From Phoenicibacter sp963592435 (lineage in GTDB: Bacteria; Actinomycetota; Coriobacteriia; Coriobacteriales; Eggerthellaceae): DNA of 23,872 nucleotides. The position numbers were made by a program, and so were the translations under genes. Location of the stretch: positions 1-23,872 of the forward strand of contig CAVAWT010000026.1 in assembly GCA_963592435.1 (NCBI GenBank). Reading direction: 5' to 3'. Below the pieces are notes generated by a model, which saw only the letters and a program-made list of their open reading frames with translations, was not told the DNA's origin and did no database searches. Shown here piece by piece: positions 8,870-17,901 of this stretch (positions are counted from its first letter, which is position 1; each line of letters opens with the position of its first letter).

Positions 8870-10657
8870 TTAAGGCTGTGCATAAAAACCAACTCCTTCG
8901 TCTATCCAGCCTGCCTTTAAAATCGTGTTTTGCTCGTCAACGTCAACTGTGAAGTTGTGAGCACCTGCTGTTGCATTGGGGTTGTAGGCACGAAGAATTT
9001 TTGTCGCATCCTCATCTTCAGAAGACAAAAAAGCAACTCCTTCCTGCGTCCATCCTGCATTTTTTAAGTTTTCATATTCTTGTTCACTTGACGTGAAATG
9101 ATGGTCTCCTGCGAATTTGTTGTAGAGCCGATATATCGCCACGTTGCCACTTGCAGGAGCGCTCCATCCGACTCCTTCGTCGGTCCAGCCAGCTTTAACA
9201 AGCGTGTCTTTCTCGTCGCTCGATGTTGTGTAGAAATGATCTCCTGTCCAAGAGTTATAGAGTCGAAACACTTCCACTGTTTCAACTTCTGGCTCAGGGT
9301 CAGGTTCAGGGTCAGTGTCATCAACATCTGTTGCTTCAACTGCCTTTAGAGGGTTCACCTGCCCATAACCAAAGTCATCATCCTTGCCAGCATCTCCCAA
9401 ATCAGTCGCTGTTTCCTTCAAAGCGTTTGAAACTTGCAAAGGTGTCAAACTTGAGTTGTTTGCCAAAAGCAGAGCTGCGATTGCAGAAACATAAGGTGTT
9501 GCCATCGAAGTGCCACTTTTCATAGCATAACTTCCAACCCAGTTCGTTGAACATATTTCAGACCCAGGTGCCACAACATCGAGGTTTTCATCTCCATTTG
9601 AAAAAGAACTTCGCGCGTGCTTCGAATCGATTGACCCAACAGCCAAGCTTTTTTCATAGTTTGCAGGAAAACCTGTTGGTTGCAAATTTGAAGAAGTTGA
9701 ATTGTTCCCTGAAGCAACGCAACACAAGACTCCTGCGTCCCAAACTTCATCGATTGCGTCAGTCACCGCTTGCGTGTCAGCTGTTGTGTCTTTAAAAGCA
9801 AGCGACATGTTGATGACGCGAATGTTATATTCTTCTTTCTTTTCAAGCGCATATTGAATTCCTTTAACAATTTCAACAGTTGTCGAGGTCGGCTTGCTCG
9901 AAGTTCGATAGAAGACTCTGACACTCAAGATGTCAGCGTTGTATGACATGCCAGCAACACAAACGCCGTTATTCGTCTCAGCAGACACAATTCCACAAAC
10001 ATGTGTTCCGTGCCCTTCGATGTCTGATGAATTTGAATAGTCACTCGCCCAGTCTTTGTCTTCTCCAACGACACTGACAGCTTCTTTCAAGTTGTTCTTC
10101 AAATCAGGATGCTCGGAATAAACGCCAGAGTCAAGAACTGCAACTCCAACCTTATGTTCCACTTTGACTTTTTCCCAGACATCTTTCATCGGTGCATTCT
10201 CGTCAGTCAAAGCCCACTGCATCGATTCTGCTAGCGGATCGTTAACAAAAAAATCGCTCGATAATGGCGCATCATTTTCAGCCAAGTAAGCATAGGCGTT
10301 AGGCTCAGCATAAAGAACACGAGGGTCGTTATTAAGCGTTTCAACAGCCTCATCAACGCTGATGCCGTCTTTTAATTTGTAGACCTTTGTGTCATTTGTT
10401 AGTTGTTCTGATTCATCGACGGAAAGCAAAGTGACATCATTTTCACTTTCAGATGCAAGCGAAGCAACGTCAGAAGCATCTTGTGCATATTTAACAATCA
10501 CTTCGTCTTCGACGTATGCTGGAAGATCACTGTCACTGTAACTCTCTTTTGCTTGAGCAGTCTCAACCCCTTTGCCTCTCAAAACATGAGGAACAAAGCT
10601 CAAACTTAAGGCAAGGGCTAAAATAAGTGACAGGGTGTTACTTAAAATCTTATTCAA
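8870..10657 (-). CDS. Secreted subtilisin-family (S8) serine protease with DUF5648 tail (gene C)
   Basis: 595 aa from TTG at 10657. In-frame TTG at 10672 would add five residues. Signal peptide at 1-36 (cut after AQA). An I9-type propeptide covers about 47-126, ending with VLYAEPNAYAY. The S8 domain covers about 140-440 with a complete triad: Asp176 in VAVLDSG, His216 in GHGTHV, Ser384 in SGTSMATP; oxyanion Asn318 lies in ASGNN. The linker at about 443-460 is rich in Asp, Glu and Pro. A DUF5648 module (about 461-595) follows, the most diverged in the window (AGDHHF, AGAHNF). It should be an active endopeptidase maturing by propeptide removal. The start overlaps the end of gene B by eight bases, implying translational coupling. 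The preferred start matches the ATG of gene B; the five codons before it only reflect the conserved GWWG end of the upstream gene read in another frame. Stop is TAA. Confidence 0.93.
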   Translation of the reverse strand: MNKILSNTLSLILALALSLSFVPHVLRGKGVETAQAKESYSDSDLPAYVEDEVIVKYAQDASDVASLASESENDVTLLSVDESEQLTNDTKVYKLKDGISVDEAVETLNNDPRVLYAEPNAYAYLAENDAPLSSDFFVNDPLAESMQWALTDENAPMKDVWEKVKVEHKVGVAVLDSGVYSEHPDLKNNLKEAVSVVGEDKDWASDYSNSSDIEGHGTHVCGIVSAETNNGVCVAGMSYNADILSVRVFYRTSSKPTSTTVEIVKGIQYALEKKEEYNIRVINMSLAFKDTTADTQAVTDAIDEVWDAGVLCCVASGNNSTSSNLQPTGFPANYEKSLAVGSIDSKHARSSFSNGDENLDVVAPGSEICSTNWVGSYAMKSGTSMATPYVSAIAALLLANNSSLTPLQVSNALKETATDLGDAGKDDDFGYGQVNPLKAVEATDVDDTDPEPDPEPEVETVEVFRLYNSWTGDHFYTTSSDEKDTLVKAGWTDEGVGWSAPASGNVAIYRLYNKFAGDHHFTSSEQEYENLKNAGWTQEGVAFLSSEDEDATKILRAYNPNATAGAHNFTVDVDEQNTILKAGWIDEGVGFYAQP

Positions 10658-13595
10658 GACCCCACCAGCCAAAGCCTTCGTTTCTCCAACCCAAGCTCAC
10701 AAGGTTGTCATTTTCTTTTTTGCTGAGAGTGTAGTTATGAGTTCCTGTTTGTGCAAAAGGGTTATATTGACGATATAGGCCAACAGCTCCATCGTCATTT
10801 TTGTCTGCTGAATACCAGCCACGTCCTTCATAGGACCATCCTGCTTTGACGAGGTTGTCACGCTCGGTGGCATCAGAAGTGTAGTGATGATCGCCACCTT
10901 CGACATATTTGTTATAAAGCCTGAAAACTTCAATGTTTGAAGTGGATGGCGCATACCAGCCAATTCCTTCATCGGTCCAGCCAAGCTTAACCAAGTTTGC
11001 TTTCTCTGTCGTGTTTGAAGTGTAGAAATGCTCACCCGTCCATTTGTTATAGAGCCTAAACATCGTGACTTTTGTCACTTCTTCGCCACTGTCATCATCA
11101 TCATCGTCGTCATCGTTTTTATCTTCATCCAAAACAACTTCGTGACCAACACCATTAGGTTTAAAAGTGTCAGTTTCTGTCAATTGCACTTTGTTCTTAG
11201 TGTGCAAAATGACGTTTCCTGGCCTTCCTTTTGCGCCGTCATAGAACGCGTAGGTGTCCAGAGTTGTGACAGTGCTCGGCAAGTCAACGTCAGTTAAAAG
11301 TGAGCCACCAAACGCTGCCATTCCAATCGATGTCAAGCCTTCATTTAAAGTGAGCGATGCAAGTGTTGCTTCCCACTTTTCATATACCAGATAAAAAGCA
11401 CATTTTGCGACCGATTTCGTTGTGCTCGGCAAAGTGATCGATTTTAATTGATGGTTATAAAAAGCATATTCTTCAATTGAAACGAGAGACGTCGGCATGT
11501 TTACTTCTTCAATTCCGATTCCGTCGAAAGCGTGTGCTTCAATCGTTTTAACTGAGTCTGGGATGTGAATTTTCTTCAAATTCTCACAAGACAAAAAAGT
11601 TGAGGCAGGGATTGATGTTATTCCTTCTGGGAGCGTGACGTCTGATAGGTTGTGGCTTTCCGCAAAAATGCCAGACCCAAGCTCTTTAACTGTTGATGGA
11701 AGCGTTATTGAGCTCAAGTTTGTTTGTTGAAACGCTTTTGCTCCAACCTTCTCTATTCCTTCAGGCAACTTAATTTGAGTGCCTTTTAGTCCTGCAAATG
11801 CATATTCCCCAACGGTTTTAACGGTGGAAGGGATGTTTGTCACATAGACTGGCGCGTGATAGGTGAAAACATCGTCCCACGTTCCATCATCGAGCTTTAC
11901 CCGTGTTTTTCCTTCATATCCAAAAACTCCACAGTGATAGATCCCGTCTCCGATCGCGGTGATCGCTTGGCCATTTGGCGAAGTTGCAGGGAGATTAACA
12001 GTTGTGACATAGTCAACTTTGTCAATCAAATCAGCATTGACTCCCGTTATTGTTTTACCATCGTCAGAAAATGTGAAATCGGACGTCTCCCAAGTGTTTT
12101 TGTACCACTTTGCTTTTACTGTCACATCGTTAGGAGTTGCTGCTGTTTCAATGCCACTAACCAAGTTTCCATCTTCATCTCTCCACCCTACAAAAACAAC
12201 TCCCCTCGAAGTCGCAGGTTTTGCACTTTTAAAATCGATGTTGTCATCTTCAACAGTGAAAGTGGAAGGGTTGTCTTTGTTGGTGTCGCCTGACTCAAGG
12301 CCATCGTAGGTGATGTTAAACGTGTGTGCGCTCAAGTTAGTCGCTGCTAACTCCAACACTCCGTCACTCATCGAACTTTCAAATTGTGACACATCATCAG
12401 TTTCAAAATTGAAATTTTTAAAGCCCTCGGGAGTTTTAACTTGCCACGATCCATCAAAGTCATAACCTGTTGCTTTGATGTCATCAGTGTTGGGCTGAAA
12501 AATAAGATAGTCACCAGCCGGGTTTGGATAGGCTCCCTGAGAAGCAATTTTTAAGTTCTTCATGCCAGTTGTGAATTTAACAACATAGGTCTTAGTTCCA
12601 GCTTCAAGCCATTTTGCATAAAGCGTCTTGTTTTCATTGATTTTTGTGTCTGCGTTGAATTTAGACTCATCTGTGCATTCTGAAGTTGTGTACCACCCTC
12701 CAAAGACTTTGTCGGCATTAGTTGGCGCATAATCGTTAACGTCAACTTTTTCATCTTCTAAAACTTTAACGGTTTGGGTTGAAGCTCCTTGCAAAGAACC
12801 GCCGTTAGCGTCAAACTTGACATCATATCTCGGAACTTCATCCCACCAATAAGTAGCTTTTTTTTGCAATGGGATCTCAGAGAGGGAGTATTGATTTGTG
12901 CCGTCAGTCCATTTTCCTTTGAATCGCTGTCCAACATGCAAACCATCGTTTTGTTTATATTCACCTTCAGGACATTCATAGAAACGCAGGTCTGCCTGCT
13001 TGTCACCCAAGTTGATGTTCCACTTATCCCCAATCGTCACTTTGGAAAGTCCGAAAGCTGCAATAAACGACTGCAGATCAGTGTTTTCGGTGAAAGTGGA
13101 AGTGTCAAGAGATGAAATGTCAACTTCTTGCAAGTTAAAGCATCCACTGCACATCTTTTTTATGCTAGAAACTTTCCTTGCATCCATTTTCGACAAGTCA
13201 ATTTTTTCGACTTCAGACATCCAATAGAAATACCAAGTCAAATTAACAGGCGCAAAAGCTGAATCAACGACCTCGATTGTTTTTATTTTTCCGCGATAAT
13301 TCCCAGTTCTCCAACCTGGCGCTTCAGAGTTAGACGAAGAAAAGGTTTTATCTTCAAAGTCGGTGTAGACATCTGTCACCATCTTTCCTTCAAAAGTGTC
13401 TCCAACAGAAGGAACAGAGTCTCGTTTATAGATGCAAAGTGAATTGTCGTCAGCTGAATAAACTGCAAAAGCACTTGTGGACGATTCAGCAAAAGCAACG
13501 TTAGCTCTCGTTAAAGCACACGCTGGAATGAGGCTCAAAACAAGAGCAAGGCTTAAGAAGATCGATGTTAGCTTTGGTTTATTTAGCAGAATCAT
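10650..13595 (-). CDS. Secreted DUF285-like / LRR / B-repeat protein with DUF5648 tail (gene B)
   Basis: 981 aa from ATG at 13595. An in-frame TTG at 13610 would add five residues that are a shadow of the GWYG end of gene A, so the ATG is preferred. Signal peptide 1-36 (cut after AFA). Order of domains: DUF285-like BspA region (about 40-235, with VGDTFEGK, SSLDTS, GKWTDGTNQ); B-repeats (about 255-500); a W502-x3-DFTF lead-in with VNLPATSPNG; BspA-like LRRs (about 530-800); an acidic linker with eight consecutive Asp (about 828-835); DUF5648 (about 843-981). It overlaps the end of gene A by 17 bases and the start of gene C by eight, so the three are surely co-transcribed. The same domain order as gene D marks them as paralogues. 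Stop is TAA. Probable exported adhesin. Confidence 0.92.
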   Translation of the reverse strand: MILLNKPKLTSIFLSLALVLSLIPACALTRANVAFAESSTSAFAVYSADDNSLCIYKRDSVPSVGDTFEGKMVTDVYTDFEDKTFSSSNSEAPGWRTGNYRGKIKTIEVVDSAFAPVNLTWYFYWMSEVEKIDLSKMDARKVSSIKKMCSGCFNLQEVDISSLDTSTFTENTDLQSFIAAFGLSKVTIGDKWNINLGDKQADLRFYECPEGEYKQNDGLHVGQRFKGKWTDGTNQYSLSEIPLQKKATYWWDEVPRYDVKFDANGGSLQGASTQTVKVLEDEKVDVNDYAPTNADKVFGGWYTTSECTDESKFNADTKINENKTLYAKWLEAGTKTYVVKFTTGMKNLKIASQGAYPNPAGDYLIFQPNTDDIKATGYDFDGSWQVKTPEGFKNFNFETDDVSQFESSMSDGVLELAATNLSAHTFNITYDGLESGDTNKDNPSTFTVEDDNIDFKSAKPATSRGVVFVGWRDEDGNLVSGIETAATPNDVTVKAKWYKNTWETSDFTFSDDGKTITGVNADLIDKVDYVTTVNLPATSPNGQAITAIGDGIYHCGVFGYEGKTRVKLDDGTWDDVFTYHAPVYVTNIPSTVKTVGEYAFAGLKGTQIKLPEGIEKVGAKAFQQTNLSSITLPSTVKELGSGIFAESHNLSDVTLPEGITSIPASTFLSCENLKKIHIPDSVKTIEAHAFDGIGIEEVNMPTSLVSIEEYAFYNHQLKSITLPSTTKSVAKCAFYLVYEKWEATLASLTLNEGLTSIGMAAFGGSLLTDVDLPSTVTTLDTYAFYDGAKGRPGNVILHTKNKVQLTETDTFKPNGVGHEVVLDEDKNDDDDDDDDSGEEVTKVTMFRLYNKWTGEHFYTSNTTEKANLVKLGWTDEGIGWYAPSTSNIEVFRLYNKYVEGGDHHYTSDATERDNLVKAGWSYEGRGWYSADKNDDGAVGLYRQYNPFAQTGTHNYTLSKKENDNLVSLGWRNEGFGWWGLE
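11091..11115 (-). repeat. Trinucleotide (GAT/GAC) tract coding poly-Asp
   Basis: A run of GAY codons gives eight Asp residues in the linker before the DUF5648 module of gene B. Length changes by slippage would keep the frame and only change linker length. Confidence 0.75.
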
Positions 13596-16500
13596 AACCG
13601 TACCAGCCAACCCCTTCTGCTCTCCATCCAGCTTTGATCACTTTGTCGTTTTCTGTTTTGCTCAAAGTGTAGTTGTGAGTGCCAGTCAAAGCGTAAGGGT
13701 TATATTGACGATATAGTGGTTTTGCGCCTGTGTCGCTCGCTGATAGAGAATACCATCCCTCACCTTCATAGGACCAACCTGCCTTGACACAGTTGTCTCT
13801 TTCAGTTGCACTCAGAGTGTAGTGGTGGTCTCCCCCTTCGACATAAGGGTTATAAAGTCGATAGATCGGGCTTGACGTCTTCTTTGGCGCATACCAGCCA
13901 ATGCCTTCGTCAGTCCAACCAACCTTAACAAGGTTCTTTTGCTCGTCAGCGTTAGATGTGTAGAAATGCTCACCAGTCCACTTGTTATAAAGTCGCCACA
14001 TTGTCACGCGCTCGACTGGTGTTTCTTGCGCAGTCCACTTCGCATAAAGTGTTAAGTCTTGCGTTATCGCGGTGTTGAAATCAAAAACTTTTGAGTAGTT
14101 TTTATCAACATACCAATTGTCGAAAACATAACCACTTCGCGTTGGGTTGACAGGCTTTGTCGCTTTGTTGCCTGACTCAACAGTTTGTTCTGCAACGTCA
14201 CTTCCAAGCCTTGAATCAAATTTTACAGTGCAAAGCAAAACGACATATTCTGTTTCTTTGCTAGCTTCTTGCACCAGATTTACTTGTGACTTGCTTCTCA
14301 CATAAATTTTAACTCGATTGTCTCCTTTAGCAGGATCAACGCCAGTGTTGTTCTCAAACACTTTTTCTCCAAGCGTTTTAACACTTGTTGGAAACTCGAC
14401 TTGAGTCAAAAGCCCTTCCTTAAAAGCACCGCTACCAATTATTTCAACGCCGTCTTCGATCGTTAGCTTCGAGAGGGTTTGTGCTTTGTAGGTTCCTTCA
14501 AATGCGTTGTCTGCAATTTCTTTAACGTTTCCTGGAATTGTCAGCTCCGTTAAGTGGTGAAGATGAAATGCTTTGACCCCGATGTAGGTGACATTTTTTG
14601 GAATTGTCAAGCTTGTGAGACGAGCTCCAGCGAAAGCAGATTGCCCAATTTTTGTCACCGCATCAGGAATTGTTATGTTTGTCAAGCGAATGTTGTAGGA
14701 CATAAAACCGCTTGGTATTTCTTTTAACTTTGACGACAGACGCGCCTGCGTTATGTTGTTAGTTGCAAAACAGCCATCGCCGCATGTCTCGACGTTGTCA
14801 CTTAAGTTTAAGCTTGTCAACTTGTTTCCCTTAAAAGCTTCTGAACCAATCGTTTTTAAGGTGTCAGGAAATTCAACGCTCGTCATATTGTTATACCTAA
14901 AAGCACATTTGTCGATTTTTGTTAGATAAGCAGGAAGCGACACGCTTGAGAAGCCATAAGGGCTGTTTACAACGCCCTCTTCGATGATTTCGTCGTCTTC
15001 ATCGTCGCGCCCCTCATCAGCTTTACCAAAACTAACCTCACTGACAGGGCATCCGAAAAGTGGCTCGCCAGGGTCAACAACGACACCTTTGTCAGACGTT
15101 GGTTCAACGTAGCCATCGATCGAGGTGATCTTCGTTCCGTCTGGTGCAAAGTCAGGCAAAATGAGTTCAGTTAAAACTCCGCGCTTTGCTTTACCTGATT
15201 CGCTAAATCCGTTCAACATTGAGTTGTCAATTCCATATTTAAAATCAGACGCTTTCCAGCCAGTCGTTGCAAGTTTGGAATAGGTTATGTGATAATTCGA
15301 GCCACTCACTTTGACTCCTGACACTTTTCCGTCTGAGATGTCAGTGTTTCTTGTTAAAACATTGACATCTTGCACTTTTGTTTTTCCGAAAGCGTCCACA
15401 GACAAACTCGTAACTGTTGTTGGCAATTCAGTTTCGGTGCAAGAACATCCTGCAAATGCTTCACTCTCAATTTTTTCAATGCCATCAGTTAACTCAATCT
15501 CGTTTAAATAATTGGCGAGTCCTTTGCTGTTTTTAAAAGCGCTCTCTGAAATTGTTTTAACAGTTTTTGGAATTGACACTTTTTCAAATGCGTTGTTTTC
15601 AAAAACCAATTTTCCAATTGTCGAGAGACCTTCAGGCAAAGTGATCTCAGTTAAAGAATTGGAAGCAAAAGCAGAAGTTCCAAGCTTCGTTAAGTTTTCT
15701 GGCAACGTAACAGTTTTAATTGAACAATTTTCAAACGCTGAATCGAAAATTTGATAGGTTGAAGTGTTTGACGCAGAAGAATCAAAGAGACTTGCATCGA
15801 TCGTTTCGATTCTGACAGTTTCAAAACTTGTGCCAGAAAACGCTGAAGCTTCAATTCCGTCTATGTGTTTAATTTTGTCAAAAGAGTCAAAGTCACTGTT
15901 AATTGCAGGCGTGACAAGGTCTTTTAAAGTGGAAGCTTTAGTTTTGCCACTTTCACTCAAACCTGTTATAACATATTTGCTCGAATCGCTTTTAGCTTGC
16001 GAATAAGTAAAATCGCCTGAAAGCCACACGCCTTCCGTCACAAGAATCACTTCGTGATAGTCTGAAGCTGGAAAATCTGTCACGTTGTTAACCTGAACTT
16101 GGTTAGTCACATAAACTTTAACTTTTGAAGAAGGAGTTGAATCTTTTATAAAAACATCGACAGGTAATGCACGAACTGTCATAGGAAGGTCAATCTTGTC
16201 AACGTTTTTGTTTTTGAAAGCTTTACCGCTAATTGTTTTTAAGCCATCGTTTAGCTCCAGAGTGCAACTTGAATTGAGGCTTGCACTTGTCGCGAAAGCT
16301 TCCTCACCGATTTCTTTCACGTTTGAAGGAATTTCTATTTCTGAAAAATTGTTGCCTTTAAATGCTCGTTTTTCAATTTTTGTAACACAATCCCGAAGTT
16401 CGAGCGTCTTTAAGTTCTCCATAGCGCTTGAATCACTCTCGCAAGAAAAACACCCTTCTGGAATTTCAGTTAGCGAGGATGAAAAATTGATCGATTCTAA

Positions 16501-17901
16501 GGTCGGGTTGTTGGCAAAAGCATAAGAGCCAACAGTAGTCACGGTGTCAGACATCACGACAGATGTCAAGTTGTTGTTTTGAAACGCATTATTTCCAATT
16601 TCAACGAGTGCGTTGTTAAGTGCAACGTCACTCAAACCAGCACCGCGAAATGCATTTTCTCCAACTTTTCTAACTTTCGTCGACAAAGTGACAGATGTCA
16701 ACTTTTCTGTTGATGTTGCAAAAAGTCCACCACTAATGTTGCTTGAAGAAGCAATTTCTGTCACATCGTAGCCATTTGGAGTTTGCTCAGGAATTGCAAG
16801 GTCAGTGTTAACTTTTCGTTTAGCAATTCCAGAAGATGAAAGTCCTGTTATTTTGGCAGTGAACGTCGTCTTGTCTTCTGCATAGGTAAAATCGTTCATC
16901 GTCCACTGAGTCGAAGAAGTGAAAGCGTTATATTTCGTAATCAATTTTTGTTCCCACGACTTTGTGGAAGTTGTCGTTTTGTCTGTCGTGTGAATTCTGT
17001 CAAGAGTTGAAAGTGAGGCATTGTCGGTGTACATGTAAACGACACCACATGCGACACCATCGTGAGTCTTGCAAGCATCAATCGGACAGTCATCAGAAAC
17101 CTTTTCGTTGCCTGTGTTCCAATGAAAAGAGTGCTTATTAACGACAGCTGTGAAATCTGGCAGTCTAACTGCCTTAATCTGATTGTCACCAAATGGCATT
17201 CCGTGCATTTCCATCTGGAAATCTGTCGTTTGCGGGAAAATGACATCTGTTATTTGATTGTGCGCAAAAGCTTCAGTTTCGATCCACCACATCGTTCTTG
17301 GAATCGTCACTTTCTTTATGTTGTTATATCTAAAAGCAATCTCCATGCAGGCCAAAACGCCGTCTGGCAAGTTGACTTCCGTCAAGTTGTTTTTCTCAAA
17401 TGCACATGGGAAAATGACAAAATTGCCACGTTTTGTCACATATTTTGTTGTTTTGTCAACATAATCTGTTTTCATGCCTGTCGGAAACTTGACTGAAGTG
17501 AGTCCTTTGTTTTGAAAGGCTTTCGGTCCAACTCCAACGAGTGTGTTTCCTTCTTCGTCACACCTCGGAATAACAAGGTCTTTGTTGGTTTTTAGCTTTT
17601 CTTCTCCAGCAGATGAAAAACCTGTGACAACTTTTCCATTTATGTAGAACTGGCGAGAATAGTCACACCCATAGATCAAAAATCCATCTGGATAGGACGC
17701 TGCCGAGTCATCAGAATCACCCGATTTCAGTTCATTTACGTTGCAATAGGTGAAATCGCTTGCTTCCCAAACAGTTTCACTCGCAATTTCTGCACTGTTT
17801 TCTGTGGCTTGTGAGTCTTGTGCAAAGATGTTAAGTGCAATCAGGCACGCAACGATAATTGTTAACGCAACACTTGATATAAGACGCTTACTTTTTATCA
17901 T
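13579..17901 (-). CDS. Very large secreted BspA-like LRR protein with DUF5648 tail (gene A)
   Basis: 1440 aa, first gene of the A-F series. Signal peptide at about 1-32 (hydrophobic core 8-27). Four blocks each open with a W-x3-DF-x-Y motif (W45, W333, W626, W882) and an ITGLS / G-x-x-K / L-x-x-P segment. BspA-like LRR_5 repeats follow, with recurring AF-x-N-N, LTSV and LP units. An acidic insert (about 961-976, DEGRDDEDDEIIEE) lies in the fourth block. A single B-repeat (about 1222-1290, ending LYAKWT) precedes the DUF5648 module at 1299-1440. Residues 88-250 parallel gene E closely (TQTTDF, HGMPF). ATG at 17901 has only a weak AGAAAGAG-type ribosome site. LRR proteins of this kind act as adhesins binding host matrix or other bacteria in known BspA systems, but the ligand here cannot be inferred. 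Stop is TAA, inside the start region of gene B. Confidence 0.93.
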   Translation of the reverse strand: MIKSKRLISSVALTIIVACLIALNIFAQDSQATENSAEIASETVWEASDFTYCNVNELKSGDSDDSAASYPDGFLIYGCDYSRQFYINGKVVTGFSSAGEEKLKTNKDLVIPRCDEEGNTLVGVGPKAFQNKGLTSVKFPTGMKTDYVDKTTKYVTKRGNFVIFPCAFEKNNLTEVNLPDGVLACMEIAFRYNNIKKVTIPRTMWWIETEAFAHNQITDVIFPQTTDFQMEMHGMPFGDNQIKAVRLPDFTAVVNKHSFHWNTGNEKVSDDCPIDACKTHDGVACGVVYMYTDNASLSTLDRIHTTDKTTTSTKSWEQKLITKYNAFTSSTQWTMNDFTYAEDKTTFTAKITGLSSSGIAKRKVNTDLAIPEQTPNGYDVTEIASSSNISGGLFATSTEKLTSVTLSTKVRKVGENAFRGAGLSDVALNNALVEIGNNAFQNNNLTSVVMSDTVTTVGSYAFANNPTLESINFSSSLTEIPEGCFSCESDSSAMENLKTLELRDCVTKIEKRAFKGNNFSEIEIPSNVKEIGEEAFATSASLNSSCTLELNDGLKTISGKAFKNKNVDKIDLPMTVRALPVDVFIKDSTPSSKVKVYVTNQVQVNNVTDFPASDYHEVILVTEGVWLSGDFTYSQAKSDSSKYVITGLSESGKTKASTLKDLVTPAINSDFDSFDKIKHIDGIEASAFSGTSFETVRIETIDASLFDSSASNTSTYQIFDSAFENCSIKTVTLPENLTKLGTSAFASNSLTEITLPEGLSTIGKLVFENNAFEKVSIPKTVKTISESAFKNSKGLANYLNEIELTDGIEKIESEAFAGCSCTETELPTTVTSLSVDAFGKTKVQDVNVLTRNTDISDGKVSGVKVSGSNYHITYSKLATTGWKASDFKYGIDNSMLNGFSESGKAKRGVLTELILPDFAPDGTKITSIDGYVEPTSDKGVVVDPGEPLFGCPVSEVSFGKADEGRDDEDDEIIEEGVVNSPYGFSSVSLPAYLTKIDKCAFRYNNMTSVEFPDTLKTIGSEAFKGNKLTSLNLSDNVETCGDGCFATNNITQARLSSKLKEIPSGFMSYNIRLTNITIPDAVTKIGQSAFAGARLTSLTIPKNVTYIGVKAFHLHHLTELTIPGNVKEIADNAFEGTYKAQTLSKLTIEDGVEIIGSGAFKEGLLTQVEFPTSVKTLGEKVFENNTGVDPAKGDNRVKIYVRSKSQVNLVQEASKETEYVVLLCTVKFDSRLGSDVAEQTVESGNKATKPVNPTRSGYVFDNWYVDKNYSKVFDFNTAITQDLTLYAKWTAQETPVERVTMWRLYNKWTGEHFYTSNADEQKNLVKVGWTDEGIGWYAPKKTSSPIYRLYNPYVEGGDHHYTLSATERDNCVKAGWSYEGEGWYSLSASDTGAKPLYRQYNPYALTGTHNYTLSKTENDKVIKAGWRAEGVGWYGYDSAK

